From Hermodice carunculata (Eukaryota; Annelida; Polychaeta; Eunicida; Amphinomidae): DNA of 64,000 nt. A program made the translations under genes and the position numbers. The notes under the pieces are model-generated. The model was not told the origin of the DNA and searched no databases. It worked only from the letters and a program-made list of their open reading frames with translations. This document shows, piece after piece, positions 43,949 through 55,459 of this stretch. Positions within the stretch are counted from its first letter, which is position 1. Every line of letters starts with the position of its first letter. The stretch is taken from assembly GCA_964020975.1 (NCBI GenBank), contig OZ026628.1:53978971-54042970 (forward strand), read 5' to 3'.

Positions 43949-44033
43949 CTGTGCCACAGACAGAGGGGACTTTGTGCTACAATGTTGTCCCTTGAAAGAT
44001 GGACTACCAAGCCAGGGTGCCAAAAATGACAAA
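43949..44033 (-). other. Candidate 85-nt internal exon (minus strand)
   Basis: On the minus strand acceptor CTCCATTACAGTTTCAATTTAG (CATTACAGTTTCAATTTAG in part) precedes 85 nt, ending CACAG with donor GTAAGAGTC. Two frames are open: one reads Leu-Ser-Phe-Leu-Ala-Pro-Trp-Leu-Gly and ends in phase 0, which would join the candidate exon at 41864. Neither product is recognised. Confidence 0.22.
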
Positions 44034-44969
44034 CTAAATTGAAACTGTAATGGAGCAGTAAAATCTGTACTGACTTATCTTCTTTCAGTCTGTTCCAAAC
44101 ATGAAACACTTATTGCTACAGTATTGGACAACCCATTGGGAAAGCCAATTTTTTTACCACAATCAGGGAGTCTGGGGCCACATTAAAGTAGTATTGACTA
44201 AAATAAAGTGAAAACATAAAACAAGAAGATGGAGCATCCAGAATGCATGCAGCAGGTGTGAGTGCACCGACTCTAAGCTCTCCTTTCTTTCCATCAACAC
44301 TTTTATTTCTGTTTTCTACAGTGAACCATCAAACTCAATCACACAACACCTCAATAAATACACCACATTATGCAGATCTCTAGCTAAATCACTGTATTTT
44401 GGAGAAGTCAAAAGGCAATGTTTTCACAGGAAGCGTATATCAATGAGAGATAAAGTGCGGCAGGTGGTCAACTGAATTTTCCCTGTCGCTCGGCTTTTAA
44501 TCTACTTTTATTCTACGAGTCTATTCACTGATACACAAGGTGCACTTCAACCAGACACTGCCTACAGTAATCCTGCGACAAAACACGGGAACAAAAAAAT
44601 ATATAATAAACCTGAACCCAATTGATACCTCATGATACATATACAAGTAATGTATGCTACATATGAATTCTGCAAAATATCATCGTGATTCTGAAGCATG
44701 TGGTACACAGACAGGATAAAATCTGCAATGATGTATTTCACATCTATAAGGAAGTCCAGGATTATCTCTCTCAGGGTCCCAGTTGCCTCGAACCAATCCT
44801 CCAATTTTTCTAACTGAGAAATAGATAAATTATCTAAATTATCTTCAATTTTTATATATAAATAATGCTATAACAGATCTAGATCTGCACAGTGCTGAAA
44901 TTCAATCTCGCATTATTAATATTCCTGAGGCACGTACCCGAGATACCGAATAAAAGCATCATCAACAGA

Positions 44970-45235
44970 CTGAACATTCCACCCCCACCCCCACCTCCAC
45001 CCCGATTTTGCACATACGTACGGGTCTGGTGACCTTGAAAATAAAGTCAAGGTTACCAAAATATAATCAGGTCAAGAAATCATGTTAAATACAGGTGAGC
45101 TTGATGTGGCTGTAAATACACATTAATATTTTGCGTTCAAGCATTCTACTCTTATGGATAAACAGTCAGACAAAATGAACACAGTGTACCCCAACAAAGT
45201 TCATGGGGGTGGGGTGGGTGGGGGTGGGGGGGTAT
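44970..45235. repeat. C-rich and G-rich arrays around a receptor-site palindrome
   Basis: CCACCCCCACCCCCACCTCC at about 44982 and GGGGGTGGGGTGGGTGGGGG at about 45207 could form quadruplexes on opposite strands. Between them, 45029-45055 holds TGACCTTGA, 8 nt, then TCAAGGTTA. Confidence 0.7.
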
Positions 45236-45568
45236 AAAATCACACACATTGATGGCTGAAGCAGATGGAATTTGCCCAATTGCCAGTTTTGGCTGGGTTA
45301 AATGGGAGAGGGTCTAAGCTTATACAAGTTGCAGCATGGGGCTTTAACACATATGGTATTCCACAGCACTGGGATTACAGGGTTAACATGCATAATAAAG
45401 GTACAAATCAGAATTGTTTAGGAACAAAGCCTCACCGTGGGAGGGCTTGATCATATCAACAAAAGTGGTGAGTATGCAGGTGAACATAGGCAGGTAAGTC
45501 GGCAGACAGCTGCCTTCTATAAGACCCCGCCTTGCTGTCTGTTAGCTATGTATGGCTCTGCACCTTAA

Positions 45569-45811
45569 CTCATTCCATACCAGTCCCTGACATTTACGTA
45601 TATTTACATAGATTTAAGATGACAATTGCATATTTAAATTCTTCATGAAAAGAGCTTTCATTCAAGTACCAACCTGCCTAGAGTCTCAAGTCGGTGGTTC
45701 TGGCACTGCCTGGCAAGTCATGCTGCAGCTGCTGCAAGGGCAGCTGCAGCATGACTTGCCAGGTAGTGCCAGAAGCACTGACCAAGGCCTGGGACCATAG
45801 TATGGAATGAG
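45569..45811 (+). mobile_element. P2 TTAA hairpin MITE, complete
   Basis: TTAA, CTCATTCCATACCAGTCCC at the left; GACCATAGTATGGAATGAG, TTAA at the right. A 42-bp stem (45691-45730 with 45742-45783) around an 11-nt loop contains a perfect 22-bp inner section. The family middle (ATTGCATATTTAAATTCTTC) is intact. Shares its downstream flank (ACTCCGAGA.CTTCATCC) with the copy at 24393, so the two loci may be copies of a larger duplicated unit. Confidence 0.93.
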
Positions 45812-46009
45812 TTAACTCCGAGACACTTCATCCTAAATCATCCACATGTTAATTTTCCCTGCCATATAAATTCTAGAACTGGACCAGTGTAGACCACAGG
45901 CATGATCAGAAATTTCAGAAAGTGGAGCTGCTTGAATTATATGCAGGCCCCACATTACCGGACAGGATGGGAGGGGTGGGGGTGGGGTGGGCAGATGGAA
46001 AAGGGTAAA

Positions 46010-46127
46010 TGGTATTTCCATACTAGCTGGATGGGCATTTTATTTTTTGTACCAGCGTACTCAAAGCTCTCTTATTTTATGTACTGGCCACTAAACGGAA
46101 CTTTTTTTTTTTTTGGGGGGGGGGGGA
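46010..46127. repeat. Family F repeat copy
   Basis: TTTCCATACTAGCTGGATG, TTTTTTGTACCAGCGTACTC and CTCTTATTTTATGTACTGG resemble 41313-41525. Ends in T14 and G13. Confidence 0.65.
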
Positions 46128-46479
46128 TTTATTTCTTTCACCAACATATAGCAGTACTCTCCTGATATGTGTCCTCTATGGTGATAAGGTCATGCAGTAC
46201 TAAGTAGTGTCCTACCTGGCAACATAGGCCCATGGATAATTGGGCAGACGTTCCTATTGTACCAGAGTAAAAACATAAGGCAGGATATATCTGGCAGCTT
46301 CTTTGAAAACAGAGAGGAAGGTAAGCTGCTTCTTTGAAGGGAAGAAGAGTTCTTTTCCCCATTATCCTTATTTTTATTTGGTTGCAAATGAGACAATTAT
46401 CTTTATGGAAATTGGAAAGAGAAAACCCTATTCTACACAGAACATAAGCATGCATGAAACCCCAAGAGTTCCCCTTCCA

Positions 46480-47580
46480 CTGGGCCTACAGTGTGGCATG
46501 GAGCAGATCCAGTAACCATGAATATGTAGCCCCATGTACTTGTGGGGCATGTGAGGCTATTGTTCCCTCCCCGTGCATTCTTCAGGCCTTTTTATCATGA
46601 CTAGCTGACCAATCGCAAGGTCTTCTTACAACACAGCTCCAAACAGTCAACCCTAAATAGCTCAATTATCCAAGCATTTAATCAAATGGTGATCATTCAA
46701 TGAGGGCTGGAATAAATTTCCATCACTGTAAAACGCATCTTTCAACTGAGAAGACTTCAATAAGGTCAAATAACTGTTTATCTCTTGCAGAATAGATGAT
46801 GGTAGCCCACGGACTGGGGGTGAGGTCCTCTCCTATTGACCTCCTTGGCCACACAATGATGGACAAGCTTGAATTGTGTCTGACTTTCTTCATCCAATTT
46901 AATGCATAACATTACAGATTATTTCTCTGGGGCAACACTATGGATGGACAATTAGGCACTTCCACCTCCTAGAATAACAATGAGCCAATCCTGAAACTCA
47001 TTACAGCCCATCAGCCAATCAAAGGCACCGACACAAATAACAGTCAGGTGTCCCATGAGACGGCATCAAAGGTAGTTCTGAGCTGATTTGCAACAAGTAA
47101 TTACCTGTGGAAGTCATCAAGACCTCAATTATGGCATTTAACTGCACGACTCCCCCACTATTCAGTGTTCAATTGCGAACATTTCAATAAATTTGCACTT
47201 TTAAACTACAGGCAATAAGTTTACCAGATCACATACAAGCAAAATACTTTATGAGGTTGATTTTGTAATCTGGTCAGTCAATTCAATAAAGCGATTCACT
47301 TGACAACATAACATTGGGCTACGGTTACTTCAAACAGCAAATATTACGTCACTTTCTGCTACTAATGTATTAAAACCGCAACAATTTGCACCTAGGTTGA
47401 TGTATGTTTGATGTGGGAATGACTGTTCTTTTGAAATGCACTTTGTTACCATTTTGTCAAAGAATGATTGCAGCGACATCAAAACACAGCATGCCTGCTT
47501 GTTTTTTTGCCACTTAGTATTTCATTTCAATGTTTTCTCTGCCTGCCTTGTTAAGTCCATTTCTTCATGCCAATACATAA
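46480..47580. promoter_or_regulatory. Repeat-poor stretch with possible regulatory motifs
   Basis: No MITE or minisatellite recognised. Near 46985-47150 are CCAATC (twice), AATCAAAGG (TCF/LEF-like), CAGGTGTCC, and TAATTACCTG, spaced tens of bases apart. An acceptor-like CTGTTTATCTCTTGCAG lies at 46774-46790 but the open frame after it is only 28 nt to the nearest donor-like GTGAGG. Function is not shown. Confidence 0.2.
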
Positions 47581-48327
47581 TTGATTAATAGATTGCACTC
47601 TCTGACCTTAGTTATAATGTGCCCCTGCAAGGTTAAAAAGAAAAAAAAAAAACATTCATTTAAGCCCGAGTTGGCTTCATTGCAACGGAAACAAAGATTT
47701 GTAAGCTTTTGCCCCCTTAAGAAAAGCATCTTACAGTTGAATCATTTTATTTCACTGATGATATACAACTATTCACAAAACACAATGAAAATGGACAGAT
47801 TTTTCAACGTAATTCTCATAGCAATCATGTCCAAAACAGGGAATCTGAGGCATCTGTAAAATCACTTTAGCAAGAAAATTGTGGATTTTCATATATTTTG
47901 AAACAAAATACATCGACAAAATAACTACTACTGAAAGCCAATAGCTTCCAACCTGAAATTTTCTGATTTGACGTTATTCATTAACTGTCACTCCAGCTGT
48001 CTCTCCCTGGGTGTTGCAATCATCAACAGCAGCAAAACTTGCAGGACAGAGGGGGTAAATTTTCTCTTAAAATCGGGGATACATCTGGGACAGCCAATCT
48101 GAGATGACTTTTTGTCAAAATGCCTACCACTGTATTTTTACTTAATTTTGATGCTATATAATGAAATAGAGATGAAACTTAACTGTGCATTTTACCCATA
48201 GGTAGCCCAAGTGTAGTGAAACCACATTATAATGACACTCCAAATATCTGACACATGCATGTGACGACAAGTTATGGGAACAAAAAGTGAATTTTCCTTG
48301 TTTGATTCATTTATCTGACACAGAATG

Positions 48328-48537
48328 ATGTAAATTGCTTTATTTTCATGTGTATAAATTTTCAAGGTTTTTTGCATTTTTCACATTTCACTCTACTTTT
48401 AATTTCACTGTTTTGGACATAATTCCTATTCAAACCATACTTAGTACCATTTCACTGTGTTTTTATTGTCACGGTTCTGTGCCATCAGGAAAATAAGCAA
48501 AAAATAAGAGCAAAGCGAAATTAAAGCACTTTACAGT
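48328..48537 (-). mobile_element. Family E TA-flanked MITE
   Basis: ATGTAAATTGCTTTATTTTC at the left, TTAAAGCACTTTACAG before TA at the right. GTTTTGGACATAATTCC and ACGGTTCTGTGCCATCAGG are family words. Confidence 0.85.
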
Positions 48538-48779
48538 ATCTGACCCCTTTTCAGGGCAAAAGACGGTGTAATCAGAATGACTTTTCAAAGTCCATAACCT
48601 ACAGGGCATGTTCCATCCTTGCCCAACATGATGTGGACCACAAGCGCAACACATACCTCCTTAACGCAGCTGCTCAAAAAGCATAAGAAATGACAATTTC
48701 CGACAAGTGAGCAGAAAAAGAAATACGCAATTAGAAAGTTCTGCAGAACAATACAACAGCTGCCCACTTAAGACGAGGT

Positions 48780-49100
48780 GGATACTCCAAAATTAATTGG
48801 ACACCACTGTGCTAATGGGCTGCACATTGTCCGCTCAGCAAAATTGCTGAATTGCGTCATCAGCAAACAAACTTCTCTCTTGGTACCTTAAATTCGTTTT
48901 GCAGCTGAAATAAAATTAAATCTTCAGTGGCAAGTGTGTGGGGGTGCATCAGCGGAGTGGGTTTCCAGTTAATGGATGCTCCCTGGAGTGTGGTCTAAAT
49001 CTAATGCCTTATTGATCATGCTAATTACACTCATCTCCATGCATGGCGGTTACGTCACTCAACATAACTGTACATGGACAGGGCAATTTCTACACATGTA
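48780..49100. promoter_or_regulatory. Repeat-poor stretch with dense developmental-factor motifs
   Basis: TTGCTGAATTGCGTCATCAGCA (TTGCTGAA and GCGTCATCAGCA) resembles paired MAF/bZIP half-sites; then GCAAACAAAC (FOX-like), TTAATGG, ATTGATCATGCTAATTACAC (homeodomain) and TTACGTCACTC (CRE/bZIP). Motif presence is direct; enhancer activity is inferred. Confidence 0.22.
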
Positions 49101-49588
49101 TTGTGTTCACTTGTTGTCAACAACTGAACTCCTTTGACCTTGACACTTTAAAAAAAGATAGCCCAAAATGACTGATACCAATTTTACTGTGGGTGCAACA
49201 TTCAGATCATCTTGCAAAATGTTGTATTTGAAGTGTTTTGAGGGGTCATCTCAGCTTTTGTGTAATACGTGCATTGTAATAAGTCCTATTACAACATCTC
49301 TCTCTCTCCGGTATGTCCGGGGACTTGAGCCAAATCTATAAGAACGATGCAATAATGTTGAACTCTTTGATAACTAAACATGACAAGTGTCACACCTCAC
49401 TTTAAAACTGGCACAAGTCGCTCTGTGCCCTTGAGCCAATTTGAAAGACTTTCCTCCCATCTATTGGCCACATCCAGTCAACAACTCAGTAGATGTCATA
49501 TACCTATTCTGCATGGTGGCAGCACCTGCTTGCTGTGTCACATGATATTTTTAACCAACAAATAAAGCAAACTTTGTTTAACCTGCAA

Positions 49589-49784
<196 letters not shown>

Positions 49785-49886
49785 TTTCTTTCTTTCCTTT
49801 GTTCTTTTCTTTCCTGCCTCCTTCCTTTCTCCTTTTTAGGTGATTTGTTGACAGTTTAGTGTCTGTCACAGATAGCTGCTGACTCG

Positions 49887-50132
49887 GTCCTGAGAGGGTT
49901 AAACTGTGTCAATGTATGAGAAAATTAGAGACTTACATTAAGAATTTAATATTATACACTTACGATACTGACAAGGACATGAGTAAACCCTTTCCTAGTC
50001 AGAATCTCTGTCCCGAGAAGGTTAAGCTGTGTCAACGTTTAAGAAAATCTGGGACTTATTTTTAAGAGTCTAATACTCAGCTACACACTGAGGGTACTGA
50101 CAGGGGTAGGAGTTAACCCTTTACTACTGAGG
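49887..50132. repeat. 123-bp tandem duplication, two copies
   Basis: GTCCTGAGAGGGTTAAACTG at 49887 and GTCCCGAGAAGGTTAAGCTG at 50010 start units that continue CTGTGTCAA...GAAAAT...GGGACTTA and end in CCCTTTCCTAG or CCCTTTACTACT. TTAA and CCCTTT words suggest origin in the TTAA element group. Confidence 0.85.
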
Positions 50133-50345
50133 ATACCACTGACTTAACAGCTTTCCCTAGCACGAGTTAGGGGCTATGTGGCCAACCCACACCAAGGAAA
50201 GCTGTTGACCTCAACATGATGAAATGCATCATGATTGGTCTTTAGTATATTCTTCAGCAAAAACTGTTGTCCATTTGCACAGAGTTCAATTAAAGTCCCT
50301 AAATTAAATAACATTTAGGCACTTTTGGGTGATTTGACGAGGACA
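50117..50345 (+). mobile_element. P3 TTAA hairpin MITE, right end decayed
   Basis: TTAA, CCCTTTACTACTGAGG at the left; TTAACAGCTTTCCCTAGCAC and CACCAAGGAAAGCTGTTGAC form the hairpin. The end GGCACTTTTGGGTGATTTGA corresponds to the inverted P3 left end. Confidence 0.75.
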
Positions 50346-50389
50346 GCAAAAATGCAGAAGTGGCTCTCTTAGTCCTCGCCAGCTGCTCT

Positions 50390-51780
50390 ACATTTCATTT
50401 AAATATTCATATGTTAACACATCATCTGAGCATATTGCGGCTCAGGGATCATTGATGTTAAAATTGCCGCTTGTTGGCTCCAAAATCGGAAGTGAAAAAA
50501 TGCCGAGCAACCCTGATCCAAGTGTTATACCCGCTGAAATGAGATGTGAATAAACATTGTGAGACTGTGGAAATCTGTCGGTGGAAATAGTCACCAGGGT
50601 TTGGCTTTCGCTTGATCCTATGTATAAATATTGGCATGTGAAAATGGGTGAAAAATCGCCAGATTTATTGGAAATTAGACAGCAGCGGAAATCTGACTAA
50701 CAAAAAAAAAATTTGAAATCTTTGGAGGGCAAAAGTGAGTGGACGTTGAGAGCCAGTGACTCATCATGCTAATAATCCAGTGTGATTATGTCATAAAGAC
50801 TAGTGATAGCCCACTTATCTTGTTTACTCTCTCTCAAAATCATAGAAACAATAACTGATACATGTACGACTGTAAAATTTTCTTTCTTTTGCATATAGTC
50901 ATGATGCTGGTATCTTGGCTTGACCTAGGTGCTCTAGACTTGATGTCGTTGGAAAAGCAAGACTTGCATGATGAAAAATGAGACACCAAAAGAAAGCTTT
51001 CCAATTACAAGTACATGTAAACCCTACTGTAGTAATATGGCATTAAAACCCATTTGAATTTCAGATCACTCCTCAAATGTCTCCCACTCTGCAAATTCAC
51101 AAAGAAAGTGGATTGGAAGTTGGCATCTCTTGGGTCAGACTCTTGGTGAAAAACGTGGTTTTCTGACCAATTTAATTGCATGCAGTGACCATATGGAGTT
51201 CTTTTAACAATTCAAAGTGAAATGCAACAAAAAAAATTAAGAAAGTAATCACACAATGAGACATCGACAGGACCTCTTTGTTTACTGTTTTAAACCACGT
51301 CAATGCACAGTCCCAAGCTATGTACACGTACCAAAGAAAAATAACCTTAGAAAGATGGAAAGTATGGGCTGAAAAATGAGTGGCTCTGTGCTGTTAAGAT
51401 CAGAATCCAACAGAGCAAATATAGTCTAATTCATGAAATAAATACCAAAATGTGTTTTCCACAATGGAACAACTGTGGCATCATAAAACAAAAACCACGT
51501 ACGGTATTTATGGATGCAGCTGAATCACATCACAAGCAGGCAAACTCAGATGAGTGATACCGAAATATCAAGCTAATGTCCATTGGTCAATTCAGCAACC
51601 TGTTTCCACTTTAGGAATACAATGTACATAAAAATGTGTTCAGACGTATCCTGTCATGATAACATATAGCCACAGTGAGACCAAGGTCTCACTTTGGGGG
51701 GAAACACCATGCTACATAAAAATTTATGCAAGAAACCTGGATGGGAGGCAAATGGCCGTCCAGGGTAGCTGACTATGTCT
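50390..51780. other. Repeat-poor stretch, no element recognised
   Basis: Contains CAGCTGCTC, ATTTAAATATTCATATG and GGGATCATTGATG near 50390-50460, and TATAAATA near 50625, but nothing that sets a gene or promoter. The rest is unique-looking. Confidence 0.3.
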
Positions 51781-51785
51781 ACAAC

Positions 51786-51870
51786 AGTAGAACCTGCTCA
51801 TTGAGACCATCCCTATTGACAGCAAATAGTGGTCTCATATTGCAGATGGTCTTAAAGTACAGGTATATTT
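51786..51870 (+). mobile_element. Family B fragment
   Basis: CAGTAGAACCTGCTCATTGA followed by GACCATCCCTATTGACAG, then ATAGTGGTCTCATATTGCAG. No right end. Confidence 0.6.
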
Positions 51871-51939
51871 ATTAGAGAAAGGGACTTTAGTGTCATGAAA
51901 GGGCTCCTATCCTAAAAAAAAGGCTTATGAGCCTAATGC

Positions 51940-53440
51940 TCTGCTGACATATAATTTGATGACCTTCAAAAATTTCATTTCCTTTAATGTCCTTGAGAAA
52001 TTAATCAAGGTCATCCATAATGCAATATCAAACATCCACATGATACACATTTGTGGTACATTTTTTTAACCTTGTTCTTCATCAAGATATTGAATTAAAG
52101 TCCTTTTTAAAATGCTCTATGACCTTGAAAAATAGGTGAAAGTCCCACAATCATTGGGTCATATGACCCAAAAGTAGGTCACCCAGTAGAGCTTAATGTA
52201 CAATGAATTCAAGTGCAATGTAGATCTGGAAGCTCAATTCTCTTTGCAATTGATGTCCAAGCCACACCCTGCCATTACAAGATCACCTCTTCCAACTTTA
52301 GCGGCCTGGTGACCTAGCAAAAATAGGTCAGGCCACTGATATTATATTACATATTAGCATTGGACACGATCTAGATATATCCAATAAATTTGGCATCTCT
52401 AATTCAATTATTTGTTGAGATATGGAATTTCATATCTTTCAAGACATTTCAACTCTTAATTTCCGTCAAAGTACAGGTGGTGCCACTAGCATGCAACTGA
52501 GATGTTGACATCTTCAACAATCTCACTACATTTCATGAAGATCTATAAAAAAAATCAGCATGCTAGAGTGATCCCAAGATTTTAAAATTTTGACCCAGTA
52601 TATTATAGTGTAGGTGGCACCACCAACATTGAAGTAGGCCTACATTTTTACACACTTTATAAGTCTCAAAAGTTATATGGGCCTAACTCTCAAACGGTGG
52701 GGTGCAGTGGATTCATAAGATTTTCACATTGTGACCCCTATATTTCAACTGGCCATTTGCCCTTGACCTTCGACTTGAATTAAAAATTGTTTCTGTCCAA
52801 AATATGTGCCCTGCGTCCAGTCATCCACACTGTACATGTTCTGTTTGGTCAAATCTGGTAATAACTTTTCAAGTTATTGAACAAAAATAATAAACTTGGA
52901 TAAGCACCAAACTCTGTAATAATCGCGTCACAGGGACACAAAAAGTAGACCTGTCCCCAATTAGAGTTTTACATACAATGCACTGAGGCAAGACTCTGAC
53001 CTCAGCAAAAATAGGCCCAGCTCACTGCTATTACATAACATTGCAGCACTAGACATAATTCATATATCCAATAAATTAGGCATGTCTAGTTCAATCATTT
53101 TTTCAGATATGGAATTTTACATCTTTCACTGCATTTTGGCTCATCATTGTTCATCAAGTTGTAGGTGGCGCTACTAGTATCATAAGCAACTGAGATTTTG
53201 ACCTCCACAATCCCACTAAACATCTATTGAACCTCAGAGACTGGTCAGAAGATTTCACATTGTGACTCATATATTACATAATACTGCAGGTGGTGCCACC
53301 AATATTAAACTTGACCCAGATTTTCATACACTTGATAAGTCCTAAAAGTTATATCGGGCTGTCTTGAAAACTGTGGACTGTATCATGCTCAAAAGACCAA
53401 GTTTACGGATGGACCAAGGATGGATAGACATGAGTTATAA
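51940..53440 (-). repeat. Dispersed repeat block with a 687-bp internal duplication
   Basis: TATCCAATAAATT at 52378 and 53065 begins two diverged stretches sharing ATATGGAATTT, AGGTGGTGCCACTA/AGGTGGCGCTACTA, CAACTGAGAT and AAAAGTTATAT in order. TGTCCTTGA, 8 nt, then TCAAGGTCA appears near 51991, and TGACCTTGA near 52121. GGATGGACCAAGGATGG near 53414 resembles, inverted, the start of the repeat at 14719. Confidence 0.8.
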
Positions 53441-53929
53441 CATAAGCTGGTGACCTATGGAACTGAGAAGATGTGGTCTCTCATGAGAGATGTTCTAAAG
53501 GGCAGGTCCCTCTCACGAAGTACATCTGGTATTTATGTATCAAAGAAGTGTGTCATGTGTGACTTTAATTTTCCCTGCATAAAGTCACAATATCAGCATT
53601 GTAGGCATGGGACATTCGCACACCAACATGGCCGACTTTTCCAGCGCAATTCTCTGCAGCTATAGATTCCATGCAGCATTCTGCTGTCAGCAATGACCTT
53701 GACCTTTGACACCAACACAAGAATGCAGGTGTGTTAAATTGTGCGTTTGGATACCGGTCTTTGTCTCCATGCTCACAGAGGAGCAAAGCTCCAGTTACCT
53801 GTAGACAGAGTACATGAGCAGGTGAGTCTATGACGCATCAATCGTATCAGAAAGACAATGGTCTCTTTGTACCAACCCTCAGGTCTCTAAACGTTGGGCT
53901 GACGAGAGCACAGTACAATGTTCCCTGTC

Positions 53930-54335
53930 TTAAGAGACCACCCTGATGACAGACCACCTGCCTTGACTCTTTCAGTCCCACACTTTGGACTGAGTCAACA
54001 GCTTTGCTCGGCACGCTTTGGGCACAATGCACGCAATTGCGCCTAAAGCGTGTCGAAGCAAGCTGTTGACCTGGACTATTACATTTCCTGCAACTAGAGG
54101 CTTCCTGGTACTTGAATGAAAGATCATCTTTCACAAGAAACATGAATCTGGCAACATTATCATGATTCAGAGCAGCTGTTTTTAACCAGTTTGACTTCAG
54201 TCCCAGTGCACACTGACAGGATCCCTTACTCAATGCTTTTCTTGTTATCGATACCTTCCTTGGAACACCACCTGTCTCCAGAGACCTTAACTTGAGTCCT
54301 CCCCAGGGGCAGCCTTTAGAGACAGGTTCAACTGT
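53930..54335. mobile_element. Family B MITE split by a P1 element
   Basis: Left part TTCCCTGTCTTAAGAGACCA and GACAGACCACCTGCC to about 53962; right part GACAGGATCCC...GAACACCACCTGTCTCCAG, AGAGACAGGTTCAACTG before TA. P1 lies between. Confidence 0.8.
53967..54219 (+). mobile_element. P1 TTAA hairpin MITE inside family B
   Basis: TTGA then CTCTTTCAGTCCCACAC. A 30-bp stem pairs 53994-54023 with 54041-54070 (about 27 of 30 positions) around a 17-nt loop. ATTATCATGATTCAGAGCAG and GACTTCAGTCCCAGTGC give the family tail; the right end is worn. Confidence 0.88.
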
Positions 54336-54429
54336 ATATGTATAGTGTCCTCTGCCAATCCCAGAACACACTGCATCAGATTCAGTTATTAGTTGCCCAT
54401 CTATATGTGCTATGTATGGGACAGTGGTA

Positions 54430-54602
54430 CAGTGGAACCTCCCTCTACAGAACACCCTTGGGACCAGACGATGTTCATTATAGAGAGGTGTTCAGTATTG
54501 GGGGGGGGGTTATAATGAAAATGTACAATTGGGACTGAGAAAAAGTGTTCAGTGTAGGAAGTGTTTAGTGTATGAAGTTGTTGGGTAAGGGAGGTTTCAC
54601 TG
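54430..54602 (+). mobile_element. Family D TA-flanked MITE (173 bp)
   Basis: CAGTGGAACCTCCCTCTACA at the left, AAGGGAGGTTTCACTG at the right, TA on both sides; a G10 run at 54500 interrupts the family words. Confidence 0.92.
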
Positions 54603-54711
54603 TACTATGTTCCCTTTTATGAGTGACTGACAAGAGATACCATCTGTCTAGTAGGACCACCTACAATTTGGTCAATAATAGGGGTGATCTTACAAGACAG
54701 ATTTTACAATA

Positions 54712-54877
54712 CAGTGGGTCCTCTCTTGAGAGACCACTCCTTAGAAGGCTACTTTTCATGACACAGTGCTTAGCAGTTTTCATGTTATAGCTACCTTCTG
54801 TGAATGACTGACCACCTGTCTCGAAAGACCGCATTTTGGATATCATTAGAGGTGGTCCCTTATGCAAGGTTTCACTG
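54712..54877 (+). mobile_element. Family B MITE (166 bp)
   Basis: TA, CAGTGGGTCCTCTCTTGAGA at the left; ATGCAAGGTTTCACTG then TT at the right. GACCACCTGTCTCGAAAGACC is inside (in parts). A second worn B-like segment lies at about 54605-54708. Confidence 0.8.
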
Positions 54878-54879
54878 TT

Positions 54880-55087
54880 CTCTAAATTCATTCAGCTTTG
54901 CTGTACTTTCATTTTTGCTAATTCAGCTGACAGCACCAAACTGTGAAAATGAAAACACGATGAAACAACATTTAGACAGAGGTCGACTTGGGAGCAAACT
55001 TCAAAATAGTGAAACTGAAACTCGAGTTAAAAGCCTGCAGTGCTAAACCATGAAAATGTGCACAACTGAAAATAGGTCCATTTACAG
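54880..55087 (+). mobile_element. Family E MITE (strongly diverged)
   Basis: Begins TCTAAATTCATTCAGC just after family B and ends GGTCCATTTACAG before TA. CAGCTGACAGCACCAAACTG and GTGAAACTGAAACTC correspond to family E words. Confidence 0.65.
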
Positions 55088-55459
55088 TAATTTGTAAATG
55101 GACCCCAAAAGCAGCTTTAGCCAATTCAGCGTTCTGCAGTATCTGATCCAGAGGCCCCAGCGCACAAATAGATAGGACGCCATAAATACAAATTTGTATT
55201 TATCTTGATGTTCTCATGCTTCCAACTGGGAAACAAGGATATGCATACCTGCATTTACGAAGACCATTATGTGTGGCACAGAAGTCAGTCATTTTGTTAT
55301 ATGGCACGGAGTCTACAGAAACTAATCGATATAAAGTTACTTATCTGCTGCAAAATAATTTATTGTTGATCATTAAGTATAAATTTGTCTTTCATGATGT
55401 ACCCGTCATAAAACACAAGATGGCTTTTATAATCTGTCATTTTTTTCTGTAACTGCAGT

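Noticed and set aside
53847-54455. 202-codon minus-strand frame
   Set aside because: Spans nested B and P1 MITEs; not coding.
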